A DNA stretch of 64,000 nt, taken from positions 128,599,572 through 128,663,571 of the forward strand of contig JAUPFV010000005.1 of NCBI GenBank assembly GCA_036936605.1. The letters run 5' to 3'. The notes under the pieces are model-generated. The model was not told where the DNA came from. It ran no database searches and saw only the letters and a program-made list of their open reading frames with translations. Both the position numbers and the translations under genes were made by a program. Position 1 is the stretch's first letter. The number at the start of each line of letters is the position of its first letter. Shown here one piece after another: positions 1 to 11,000 of this stretch. This DNA comes from Limnanthes douglasii subsp. nivea. Taxonomy: Eukaryota > Streptophyta > Magnoliopsida > Brassicales > Limnanthaceae.

Positions 1-422
1 TCCTAGAACACCACTACCCGAATTACATACTCAAAGATGAGAACACCCTATTGTAACCAGGTTCGCTGCCAATGTGTATCCGGAAAACCATGAAGAAGAA
101 GAGCCTCATTCGGAAAGTCAAGAGGTTGACTATGCTAATACGCCGCCAGCGTGTGGGAGCAAGATTGACTACCCTAATACGTCATCGCCGCCTTGGAGCG
201 AGGATGACTACCCTGAAGAAGACTATGATGGAAGAAAATGTAATAGGAGCGACTATAAAAATGAAGACGAGTAAAAAGGTAACATAATATTTACTAAAGG
301 AAGTAGTGAAAGAAGAAACACAGTCCGAGGTAGTACCAGAGAAGGTAATATTGGAGGAGAATGGATCTGAAACGATGACATACCTGATCAGCACTTCCCA
401 TAGCAGCACTACACGAATTACT
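1..422. other. Non-satellite flank with short acidic repeat
   Basis: This stretch lies outside the copia LTR and shows no satellite similarity. A plus-strand reading frame at 74-274 encodes 66 residues rich in Asp, Glu, Tyr and Pro. It contains three imperfect repeats of about 40 bp (near 124, 163 and 205), each encoding a (V/I/D)DY(A/P) motif. The words cactacccgaattac (11-25) and cactacacgaattac (406-420) bracket the block, so it may be internally duplicated. I do not recognise the product. It could be the low-complexity tail of a retroelement or of a host gene, or chance coding. No promoter or splice evidence is visible. Confidence 0.3.
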
Positions 423-1097
423 TGTTGGAATATATTTATTTAATATATTTATGGACTGACAATAATTTGGACCGACATGCTAAATAAACATATTCGGTTA
501 TTGTCTTAAGGAAATCCAAATTAGAAGTAATCGAGTTAATTATTTAATGAACTAAATTGGACCTATGGGTGAAATGGTGTTATGGGCTCAAGTGTGGTAA
601 CCGGGTTGAATTTGGGCACTTTGATGTAGAGTTCTCAAATCTCAACACTTAAGCCTGAATTAATATATCAGGGATATAAATTGAATTATCAATTTATCGG
701 GTTATGGTCCCAGACACAAGGAAGTAATAAAGGATGGGCTTTACAATGTTGGGCTTCACATTGTAAAGTCTATAAATAAAGAGCTAGGTTTATGTATTTC
801 ATCATCCTAAAACCCTAATCAGAAATACGGTCGCTTACTTGAGTGTCTGGAAACCTTTTTCTTCTTCTCTAATTTGATTCTCCAGGTTTCTCAATTTCAT
901 AAACGGAATCGCTAAAGAACGTGGAATCGCTGAAGAACGCAGAGGAACAGAAGAGAATACTAGATGGATAGCAACAGACAAACTCGTAAGTGTTCTTGGT
1001 TTTCTCTTTATTCTATAGGTGAATCTAGAAAAGGGTTTAATTATTTTTCTGCGATTTGCTATATATTATTTGATGCAATTTCTAATAATATACAACA
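423..1097 (+). repeat. 5' LTR of Ty1/copia element (675 bp)
   Basis: The LTR begins TGTTGGAATA and ends TATACAACA, giving the terminal TGTTG...CAACA inverted repeat typical of LTRs. The right boundary lies 2 bp before a primer-binding site matching plant initiator tRNA-Met. A TATA-like tataaataaa is at 771-780, and transcription would start in the following 30-40 bp. The left boundary is set by the inverted termini alone because no 3' LTR copy exists in the window. Confidence 0.87.
771..780 (+). promoter_or_regulatory. TATA box in copia LTR
   Basis: The sequence tataaataaa sits 350 bp inside the LTR and about 320 bp before its 3' end, the usual place for the U3/R promoter of a plant copia LTR. 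It is AT-rich context, so a chance match is possible, but position and orientation fit. Confidence 0.5.
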
Positions 1098-1099
1098 TT

Positions 1100-1112
1100 T
1101 GGTATCAGAGCC
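1100..1112 (+). other. Primer-binding site (tRNA-iMet)
   Basis: The word tggtatcagagcc is complementary to the 3' end of plant initiator methionine tRNA, the usual minus-strand primer for Ty1/copia elements. It starts 2 bp after the LTR end, which independently supports the LTR boundary. Confidence 0.9.
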
Positions 1113-2380
1113 AGTTTAACCATTTTTAGATTCGGTAGAATAATTGAATTATGTATTGATAGATAAAAATGCATGTTTTTCTTCATCGTAAAGAATCTAT
1201 GCCATTGGGATTACATGTGAATTGAACTGGTTAGGTCATGGATTTAGGGATTGTATGAAAAACATGTTATGTGATTTATTCGTATTGATTAAACATGTTT
1301 TATTATGTGTAAATCACAATTTTAATAGTTTGAGGATTTGTTTTCCTGTTAAATTAGGGTTTATTGATGTATGAAATTTTTTCTCCCAAAATTAGTATCA
1401 AATAACCCCTAAATTAACGAATAAAGTCAGAACTATTGGGACAATGGCTCATCGACGACTTAACCCCTAATGTTAACGCTTATCGAAGGCTGTCCCGTGA
1501 TGAACATCCTAAACTGCGCAAAAAATAGGGACAATAAACATACCCAAACGATAGTAATATCATTATTCCTGTAGGTTGGGCCCGCTCAGGACCTGCAACA
1601 CTACTGCAATGTGTAGCAATAGGTGTAGAACTGTGGGAGGTCGGAAAAAAAAAATCTTTTTTAAATTTTTAATTTTTAATTAATTGTACCTAATTAATTT
1701 AGAATATTTGAAGTATATTATTTCATAACTACGATGTGTTTAGTTGTATGTTTATTTGTGAAGCAAATTGTATGTGCGTGAATGATTAAATGACGATGCA
1801 GGACTAAGGTTTCGTAGATCGGTAGGTGAAACTAAGAAATTAATTTAATCAGCCCTCCAAAAGGTCAAAAATAAATTTTCTTATGGATCCTAGGCTTCAA
1901 AAGGTTTGGGGATTAATTTAAATTCAAATATTACCGGCCCTCCGGAAGGTTCATGTTTGGGTTTAAATTAATAATGAACGGGAGAAAATTACTAAATAGT
2001 CGTTGTGTTGATTTTAATTTTAAGTAAATGACATCAGCCCTCCGGAAGGTCTCATTGGTACTTATAAAATTAAAATAATGATCATGCTATTTTTTCGCAA
2101 ACTCATAAAATTGCACGTTAGTATGATTTGCCCTCTGATATCTATTATCAATGAATTTTATGTTTTACATGTATTTGCCATGTTCATGCATATGTTTCCA
2201 GTTATATGTCAAGATGCTAAATGTGCTTTGTGTTGTTTGTTCTTATTATAGTAATCATTTGTTACAATTTATTGGGGAATCGTCCACCGACGTTGGATTG
2301 TTCGAACTTCCAATTGTGGAAGGAAGAAATGTTGTTGTTTTTATCTATACATGATTACGACTATGCATTGTCAACTCCCT
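1113..2380 (+). other. Copia untranslated leader with GC-rich repeats
   Basis: There is no sustained reading frame between the PBS and the recognisable gag. The block holds three copies of a 15-16 bp word (cag/cgg)ccctccggaaggt at 1850-1865, 1936-1950 and 2035-2050, embedded in AT-rich sequence and each followed by a TAAATTAAT-like run. The spacing is about 85 and 100 bp. A fourth, weaker trace is near 1889-1907. These may be leader structures for packaging or translation, or simple tandem decay; the sequence alone does not decide. Confidence 0.55.
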
Positions 2381-3100
2381 AACCATCCCCCTTAGTCCGG
2401 AAAGTACACCCGATGAAACTAAGGTTGATGAAAAGTGGGAGAGGTCAAATAAGTTATGCATGACACTCTTGTTATAGGGGATACTAGTAGCATTGTGTGG
2501 GGCTCTCCCTAAAGGTGTTACCATTGCCTTGGTCTTCCTCACGGAGATTAAGAAAGCCTTTGCCAAAAATGAGAAGGTAGAGATGCAACGTTTGCTCATC
2601 GAGCTAGCTACCAAAAAGTATAATGGCAAAGGTAAAATCTGTGAGCACATTCTGGGAATGTCGATCATTGGCCAAAAGTTAAAGGCAATCGGTTTAGACT
2701 TACTTGAGGAATGCATAATGGGATTCACATTTCATTCGCTACCAGACCGGATAACTACTTCTAGTCCACCTATAACTGCATGCGAGAAAAGAGGAATATC
2801 AATGAGTTGATTTCCCACGCTGCACAAGAGGAGGAAAGACTTAAAGGCACAAAACCTGAGGCTAATGTGATTACATCAGCAAATAAGGCAGGACCTAAGC
2901 GGAAAGCGATGGCAAAGGACCAGGTCATGGTCCGGTAAAGAAGAAAAAGCCTGACGAATCGACTGTAGATCGATGCTTTTTCGACAAAGAGAAAGGACAT
3001 CTGAAGAAGGATTGTGAGAAACGCCGGACTTATATGATAAGCAAAGGTATTCCCACATCTTTGGTTGTTTCAGAAAGTAATATAGTTTATGTGAAAAAAA
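2381..3100 (+). pseudogene. Copia gag (capsid-nucleocapsid) remnant
   Basis: The longest open stretch (2493-2810) encodes about 105 residues with the LxEIxxxFAKNxKxE...KYxGKG...I..MS arrangement of the copia gag UBN2-type domain. Upstream, a related frame starts near 2381 but contains a stop. Downstream, after a frame change near 2790, comes a Lys-rich region and then a CCHC knuckle (about 2970-3020) reading CFFDKEKGHLKKDC. The second zinc-binding Cys of CX2CX4HX4C is Asp here, so RNA binding would be impaired. The product would assemble the cytoplasmic virus-like particle. There is no intact start, so this is a pseudogene. Confidence 0.75.
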
Positions 3101-3465
3101 AAATACTTGGTGGGTTGATTCGGCTGCAACAACTCATGTTTGTGTTTCTTTGCAAGGTACGTCAAAGAGTAGGATGCTAAGTGAGGATGAAAGATCCATT
3201 TTCATGGAAAACGGGAGCTCGTGTGATGCTTTAGCTATATGTGATTTTTCTTTAAAACTTTCCACTGGAACTGTATTATTTTTAGCGGATGTAATGTATG
3301 ATCCCACTTTACGGAGGAACTTAATTTCTTTTCCAGTTTTAGACTTGCAAGGTTACTCTTGTCTGATGGGAAACAATTGTTTTACACTCTCTCTAAATAA
3401 TATGATTGTTGGAAATGGAAATTTAATTAAAGAGGATAATTTTTATTTGTTCAATACATATTAAT
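3101..3465 (+). pseudogene. Copia aspartic protease domain
   Basis: The frame opens with WWVDSAATTHVC, the region of the copia protease active site. The usual D-S/T-G triad reads D-S-A, so the conserved Gly is lost. An open frame continues at 3150-3464 (104 residues) through the hydrophobic flap and the DVMYDPTLRRNLIS segment typical of copia protease, then ends at a stop near 3464. The enzyme would cleave the Gag-Pol polyprotein in the particle. It is joined to gag with only a few bases of A-run between (3098-3106), which probably holds an indel. Confidence 0.72.
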
Positions 3466-3524
3466 AATCACAATATTTCAATGAAGACATAACGTACACT
3501 AAACAACATTACTAAATTTGAAAA

Positions 3525-4420
3525 ATCTTCTAAACTGTGGCACAAGCGGTTAGGTCACATATCCAAAGTTAGGATGGACAAGCTTGTTGTTGAAGGTTTA
3601 TTAGGTCGCCTTGATTACTCGGATTTCGGCATATGTGTCGAGTGTATCAAAGGGAACAAACCAAATTTAAAAGGTTAGGAGAATTTAGAGCAAAAGAAGT
3701 CATAGAGTTGATACATACCGACATCTGTGGACCGTTTCCACATGAATCGTGGAACGGGCAGCGGTAATTTATATTCATCGACGACTACTCTCGTTTCGGT
3801 TACCTCTATCTTCTTCATGAAAAGTATTAGGCATTGGACAAGTTCATAGCTTTTAAGATCGAGGTCGAGTAACAACTTGGTAAAAGCACCGTGGTGGTGA
3901 ATACTAAGGTAGATATGACGGATCGGGTGAACAACGTCCAAGAAATTTTGCACAGTACCTAGAGAAGTGTGGAATAGTCCCTCAATACACTATACCCAGT
4001 TCACCTCGCATGAATGGTGTATTTGCGAGACGGAACCGAACACTAAAAGATATGGTTAGAAGCAGGATAAGTCACTCATCTCTACCATTATCTCTCTGGG
4101 GGGAAGCCATCAAATGTGCCACTTATATACTCAATCAAGTACCCACAAAGGATACTGTTAGGACTCCATATGAGCTTTGGAATGGGCATAAACCTAATTT
4201 AAAGCATCTGCATATGTGGAGTTGTCCAGCTGAGGCGAGGCCTTACAAACCTCAAGAAAAGAAACTTGACCCAAAAACAGTTAGTTGTTTCTTCATAGGT
4301 TATTCTGAACGTTCCAGAGGGTTTAAGTTTTATGATTCTCTCACTGGTACAATATTTGAGACATGAAGGACCAAATTTCTAGAGGATGTTGAGTTTGGGT
4401 GGAAGAATAAGGGAACGTAT
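3525..4420 (+). pseudogene. Copia integrase with broken DDE centre
   Basis: The GAG-pre-integrase zinc domain is clear (LWHKRLGHISKVRMDKL and CVECIKGNK, 3533-3660). The core follows, with ELIHTDICGPFP carrying the first catalytic Asp. The segment around 3885-3930 matches the second active-site region, but the Asp codon reads His, and stops interrupt (taa at 3765-3767 and another near 3911). The third region reads [11 protein letters not shown], so the catalytic Glu is replaced. A clean open frame spans 4010-4366 and ends in the [15 protein letters not shown]...[15 protein letters not shown] region of copia integrases. The product would insert cDNA into the genome; this copy cannot. Confidence 0.82.
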
Positions 4421-4780
4421 GTTGATTTTGAGGAAGAATCCATAGAGATTCATGAAGGTTTTAATAGGGATACTGAGATATCCGAAGATTGGGCTATAAT
4501 GCCAATCATTTTGGTCCTATTAGAACAAGGTAATCCACAAATTAACAATGATGCTCCACTTGAGGGTTCTAACCAGGATACAGATATGGTTTAGGTAGAA
4601 CAAGAGGAACCTCAAGATAATCTTCCACAAGGGAATCAAAATGACATCGTTCATAATGATCACACTCTACCTCCTCAAGAAGTACAACAAGAGGAAATAG
4701 TGTCATTAAGAAGGTCCACTAGAGAAATGAAGAGTAATATAGGTCTAGACTTTATAGTACATCTTCAGGAGCATGATGAG
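4421..4780 (+). other. Copia integrase-RT linker, decayed
   Basis: This acidic, low-complexity spacer between integrase and RT has many Glu and Gln codons and in-frame stops (for example tag near 4592). It ends in RRSTREMK-like sequence, the usual RRSxRxxx boundary just before copia RT. No separate gene is visible. Confidence 0.5.
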
Positions 4781-5890
4781 TTATGTGCTGGAACTGTAGA
4801 TGATCCCTCATCCTACAAACAGGCCATGTCAAGCTCTGAATCCCAAAAGTAGATTGACACTATGAAAGAAGAGTGTAAATTAATGCAGGATAATGCGGTA
4901 TGGGATCTTGTCCTATTACGTGAACGAAAAAAGGAAATTGGTTGTAAATGGGTTTACAAAACCAAACGCAATTCCTTAGGTAATGTGGAAAGACATAAAG
5001 CACGTCTTGTAGCGAAATTTTATACTCAGCGTGAAGGGATTAATTTTAAAGAAACCTTCGCTCCGGTATCGACGAAGGATTCCTTTAGAACAATCATGGC
5101 ATTACTTGCACATTTTGACCTTGAGCTTCATTAGATAGATGTTATGACCGCTATTTTCAATGGTAATATTGAGGAAACGATCTATATGGTGCAGCCAGAA
5201 CACTTTGTAGAAAGTAACTCAAAAGATCTGGTTTGCATGCTTAAGAAATCCATTTATGGGCTTAAACAAGCCTCTCGTCAATGGCATAACAAATTCCTTG
5301 AGGTGATAGTCTGTTATGACTTTGAGATCAACTCGGCTGAGGATTGTGTGCATCATAAGTTCAATGGGAGTAATTTCATATCTCTTATATTATATGTGGA
5401 TGACATATTGCTTGCCTCGAACAATAAGGAATTGTTACACACTACAAAAATATTTCTATGAGACAAGTTTGATATGATGGATCTTGGTGATGCCAATTTT
5501 GTGTTAGGAATCCAGATACATCGAGATCGTTCTCGTGGTATTCTTGAATTATCACAAACGGCATACCTTAAAAGTGTTTTACAACGTTACGAATTGGCAG
5601 ATTGCAAAACCCTAAGTACCCCCATAGCAAAGGGTGACAGACTTAGTCTGAGTCAATGTCCTAAGACAAAACTTGAGATTGAGGAAATGAAAACGGTCCC
5701 TTATGCTTCAGCAGTTGGGATTTTAATGTATGCTTAAGTTTGTACTAGGCCGGACATTTCCTTTGCTGTAAATATGTTGGGGAGATATGTTAGTAACCCA
5801 AGAACGGATCACTGGAAAGTAGTTAAAAGAGTACTCCGATATATGCAAGGAACAAATGGGCACATGTTGACATATAGGAAGTCAGATAAA
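4781..5890 (+). pseudogene. Copia reverse transcriptase
   Basis: Consecutive same-family segments are GCKWVYKTKRNSLG, ARLVAKFYTQREGINFKETFAPV, then VCMLKKSIYGLKQASRQWH and the catalytic YVDD box at 5393-5404, then LGDANFVLGIQI and CTRPDISFAVNMLGRYVSNP. Stops break it at 5132-5134, 5459-5461 and 5735-5737; two look like single-base changes of sense codons. The catalytic Asp pair is intact. The enzyme would copy element RNA into cDNA inside particles. Confidence 0.88.
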
Positions 5891-6211
5891 CTGGAGATCA
5901 TTGGGTATTCCGACTCAGATTTTGGTGGATGCGCAGACACATAAAAAAGCACGTCAGGCAACATATTCTTATTGGCTGGAGGTGCAATATCCTGGAAAAG
6001 TGTAAAGCAAACACTTATTGCATCGTCCACCATGGTAGCAGAATTTGTTGCATGCTTTAAGGCATCAAGCCAAGCACTGTGGCTGTGGAATTTTGTTACT
6101 GGATTACGCATTGTGCAAAGGATAGAGGGTCTCATGAGGTTATATTGCGATAACAATTCTGCAGTGAAGTACTCTAACAACAACATGAGCTCGTCTAAAT
6201 CCAAACACATG
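5891..6211 (+). pseudogene. Copia RNase H, truncated by satellite
   Basis: The domain starts at GYSDSDFGGCADT and is broken by a stop at 5942-5944. It continues in frame (5972 on) through [33 protein letters not shown] and SKSKHM. The family normally continues for some tens of residues to the pol stop, but here the sequence changes to satellite at about 6211-6222. Microhomology (ggaaacaataa) between the pol codons and the satellite monomer at 7921 hides the exact join. Confidence 0.85.
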
Positions 6212-8085
6212 GAAACAATAAATAATTGTTTAAACATCTCCAAAAGTCCTATTATTCGACAGTAGTAAAAATTACAGTAACTTTTACTAATCACGTAGAT
6301 ATAAAAAATTAATGAGAAATTAAAAAAAATTATATCGGCATCTGAAGCCAAGTTATGGACTTCGAAAGGTGATGGTAACAACAAAAATCGTGAGTACCGG
6401 TTAAAAATAATATTATCTCCAGAATTTCTATTTTTAGAAATTAGTTAAAAATACCGAAACTTTTCCATCACGTAAATATCGAAATATGATGTAGAATTAA
6501 AAAAACAATCATATGATTTCGACATCCGAAGCCAAAATTATGGACTTGCGAAGGTGATGGTAACAAAAACAAATCGTGAGTACCGGTTCATCTCAAGAAT
6601 TCCTATTTTTCGACATTAGTTAAAAAATACTAAAAATTTACAATCACATAGATATCCAAAATTAATATGGGATTTAAAAAAAATATGGTTATTCCGAAAT
6701 CCGAATCCCAAGTTACGGACTTGTAAATGTGATAGTAACAAAAACAAATCGTAAGTACTCATCTCCAGAATCTTATTTTTCGACATTAATTAGAAAATAC
6801 ATAAATTTTATCATTACGTAGATATCAGAACATAATGTGGAATTAAAAAAACAATTGTATGATTCCGACATCTAAAGCCAAACTTACGGACTTGCAAAGG
6901 TGATTGATGGTAACAAAAACTAATAGTGCGTATCAGTTCATCTCCAGAAATCCTATTTTTCGACATTCGCTAAAAACAATTGAAACTTTCCCATTACGTA
7001 CATATCCAAAATTGATGTGGAATTAAAAAAAATCAGATTATTCCGACACGCGAAACCAAAGTTACACACTTGCAAAGGTGATGGTAAGAATAAACAATTG
7101 TTTAAACATCTGCAGAAGTCGTATTATTCGACAGTAGTTAAAAATACTGTAACTTTTACTAATCACTTAGATATAAAAAATTAATGTGGGATAAAAAAAG
7201 ATTATATTGGCATCTGAAGCCAAAGTTATGGACTTGCAAAGGGGATGGTAACAACAAAAATCGTGAGTACCTGTTAAAAATAACGTTATCTCCAAATTTT
7301 CTATTTTTAGACATTAGTTAAAAATACCTAAACTTTACCATCACGCATATATCGAAATATAATGCAGAATTAAAAATATAATCATATGATTCCGACATCC
7401 GAAACCAAAGTTACAGACTTGCAAAGGTGATGGTAACAAAAACAAATCGTGAGTACCGGTTCATCACAAGAATTTCTATTTTTCGACAATATCCAAAATT
7501 AATTTGGGATTTAAAAAAAATCTGGTTATTCTTAAATCTGAAGCCAAAGTTACGGACTTGCAAAGGTGATGGTAACAAAAACAAATCGTAAGTACCAACT
7601 CATCTTCAAAATTCTTATTTTTTGACATTAGTTAAAAAAATACATAAACTTTACCATCACGTAGATATCAAAAAATAATGTGGAATTAAGAAAACAATCG
7701 TATGATTCGGCATCTAAAGCCAAACTTACAGACTTGCAAAGGTGATGGTAACAAAAACAAATCGTAAGTATCAGTTCTTCTCCAGAATTCTTATTTTTCG
7801 ACATTAGTTAAAAAACACCTCAACTTTACCATTACGTACATATCCAAAATTAATGCGGAATTTAAAAAAATCAAATTATTTCGACATGTGAAGCCAAAGT
7901 TACGGACTTGCAAAGGCGATGGAAACAATAAACAATTGTTTAAACATCTCCAAAAGTCCTATTATTCGACAGTAGTTAAAAAATATAGTAACTTTACTAA
8001 TCACGTAGATATCAAAAAGTAATGTGGAATTAAAAAACCAGATTATATTGGCATCTGAAGACAAAGTTATGGACTTGCAAAGGTG
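6212..8085 (+). repeat. Higher-order repeat of ~840-870 bp (5 monomers)
   Basis: A distinctive variant containing aattgtttaaacatct starts at 6224, 7096 and 7934, giving intervals of 872 and 838 bp. A second variant marker, tat(t/c)ggcatctgaagcc, starts at 6333, 7205 and 8046. Between successive markers the same order of monomer types follows: tattggcat, catatgattccgac, ggttattccg, gtatgattcgg-like, then (c)agattattccgac-like. This is two full copies of a pentameric higher-order unit and the start of a third. Confidence 0.75.
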
Positions 8086-11000
8086 ATGGTAACAACAAAA
8101 ATCATGAGTACGGGTTAAACATAACATCATCTCCAGAATTTCAATTTTTAGACTTTAGTTAAAAATATAGAAACTTTTCCTTCACGTAGATATCGAAATA
8201 TAATGTAGAATTAAAAAAATAATCATATGATTCCGACATCTGAAGCCAAACTTACGGACATCCAAATGTGATGGTAACATGAACAAATCGTGAGTATTAG
8301 TTCATCTCTAGAATTCCTATTTTTGACATTAGTTAATAAATAACGAAACTATACAATCACGTAAATATCAAAAATTAATGTAGAATTTAAAAAAAAATCA
8401 CATTATTCCGACATCTGAAGCCAAAGTTATGGACTTGCAAAGGTGAAGGTAATAATATAAAATTGTTAGTAGGTGTTCATCTCCAAAAAATCTTATTTTT
8501 CGACATTAGTTAAAAAGTATCGAAAGTTTACCATCACGTACATATCCAAAATTAATGTTGAATTAAAAAAAGTCATATTATACCGACATCTGAAGCCAAA
8601 GTTACGGGCATATCCAGAATTCTAATTTTTCGACATTAATTAAAAAATATCAAAACTTTACAATCACGTAGATATCGAAAAATAAAAACAGAATTAAAAA
8701 AATCATATGATTACGACATCCGAAGTAAAAGTTACGCATTTGCAAAGGTGATGGTAACAAAAACAAATCGTGAGTACCTATTCATCTCAAGAATTTCTAT
8801 TTTTCGACATTAGTTAAAAAATACCAAAAATTTACCATCACATAGTTATCTAAAGTTAATTAGGAATTTTAAAAAATCTAGTTATTCTGACATCCGAAGC
8901 CAGAGTAACGGACTTGCAATTGTAATGGTACCAATAAATCGCGAGTACCGGGTCATCTCTAAAATTCCAGTTTTTTTTACATTAGTTAAAAAATATAGTA
9001 ACTTTACTATCGCATAGATGTCGAATTAAAAAAATCATATTATTTCGACATCTGAAGCCAAAGTTGCGGACTTGCCAAGTAATGGTAACAATCACAAATC
9101 GTGAGTATCACTTCATCTCCATAAATCCTATTTTTGGATATTAGATAAAAAATACCGAAACTTTACAATCACATAGATATAAAAAAAATTAACGTGGAAT
9201 TAAAAAAACAGATTATATTGACATCTGGAGAGAAAGTCATGGACTTGCAAAGGTGATGGTAGCAACAAAAATCGTGAGTACAGGTTAAAAATAACGTCAT
9301 CTCAAAGATTTTCTATTTTTAGACATTAGTTAAAAATACCAAAACTTTTCCATCACGTAGATATCAAAATATAATGTAGAATTGAAAAAATATTCATATG
9401 ATTCCGACATCCGAATCCAAAGTTACGGACTTGCAAAGGTGATGGTAACAAAAACAATTCGTGAGTACCGGTTCTTCTCAAGAATTCGTATTTTTTGACA
9501 TTAGTTAAAAATATAGAATTTTTACGATCACGTAGATATAAAAAATTAATATGGAATTAAAAAATCAGATTATTCTGACATCGAAGCAGAAGTTACGGAC
9601 TTGCGAAGGTGATCGTAAAAAATCAAATCGTGAGTGCAAGGCCATCTACAAAATTCTAATTTTTTACACTAGTTAAAAAATACCAAAACTTTACAATGAC
9701 ATAGATATTGAAAAATAAAGTAGAACTAAAAAAATCATATGATTCTGACATACGAAGCCAAATTTAAGGACTTCCAAAGGTTATAGTAACCAAACAAATC
9801 GTGAGTATGGGTTCATCCCAAGAATTCCAATTTCTAACGTGAGTTAAAAAATACCAAAACTTTACCATCACGTAGATATTGAAAAATAATGTAGAACTAA
9901 ACAACCATATCATTCTGACATCTGAAGCCAAAATCATGAACTTGCAAAGGTTATTGTAACCAAAACAAACCTTGAGTAGCGAATCATCTCCAGAATTCCT
10001 ATTTTTCGACATAGTTAAAAACTACCAAAACTTTACCGTCACGTAAAAATATCCAAAGTTAATATTGATTTAAAAAAATAAGATTTTTCAGAACTCTGAA
10101 GCCAAAGTTAGGGACTTGCAAAGGTGATGGTAACAAAATTAATCGTGAGTACCAGATCATTTCCAGAATTCCAATTTTTCTACATGAGTTAAAAAATATT
10201 GAAACTTTACCCTCACGTAGGTATTAAAAAATAATGTAGAACTAGAAGAATCATATGATTCCGACATCTGAAGCCAAAGTTACGGACTTGCAAAGGTTAT
10301 TGTAACAAAAAAAACGTGAGTTCTGGTTCATCTCCAATATTCCTATTTTTTTACATAATTTAAAAATTATGAAACTTTACCATCACGTAAATATCTAAAT
10401 TTAATGTGGAATTAAAAAAATCAGATTTTTCCGACATTTGAAGCCAAAGTTGCGGACTTGCAAAAGTGATGAGAACAACAAAAATCGTGAGTACTAGGTC
10501 ATCTCCAGAATTCGATTTTTTTTACATTAGTTAAAAAATATGAAACTTTACCATCACGCAGATATCATAAAATAATATAGAACTAAAAAATTCATATGAT
10601 TCCGAAATCTGAAGCCAAAGTTACAGACTTGCAAAGGTGATGGTAAACAAATCGTGAGTACTAGGTTATCTCCATAATTCCAATTTTTCAAGATTAGAAA
10701 AAAATATCAAAACATTTCAATCACATAGATATCGAAAAATAATGTAAAATTATAAAAACCATATTATTCCGACATTCGAAGCCAAAGTTACGGACTTGCG
10801 AAGGTGATGGTAACAAAAACAAATCGTGAGTACGGGTTAATCTCCAAAATTCCTATTTTTTGACATTATTAAAAAAAATACCAAAACTTTACCATGATAT
10901 AGATATCCAAAATTAAAGTGGAACTAAAAAAATCAGATTATTCCGACATCTGAAGCCAAACTTACGGACTTGCAAAAAGGATGGTAATAAACAAAATCGT

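Larger units (their letters stand above)
423..6211 (+). mobile_element. Ty1/copia LTR retrotransposon, 3'-truncated
   Basis: Domain order is 5' LTR, PBS, long leader, gag, protease, integrase, reverse transcriptase, RNase H. Integrase ahead of RT is the diagnostic Ty1/copia order. The element ends inside the RNase H region at about 6211, where satellite starts abruptly, so the end of pol, the polypurine tract and the 3' LTR are missing. All domains carry stops or frameshifts and several catalytic residues are lost, so the element is dead. Without a 3' LTR the insertion cannot be dated from LTR divergence, and the target-site duplication cannot be checked. Lineage within copia is not assigned. 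Confidence 0.9.
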
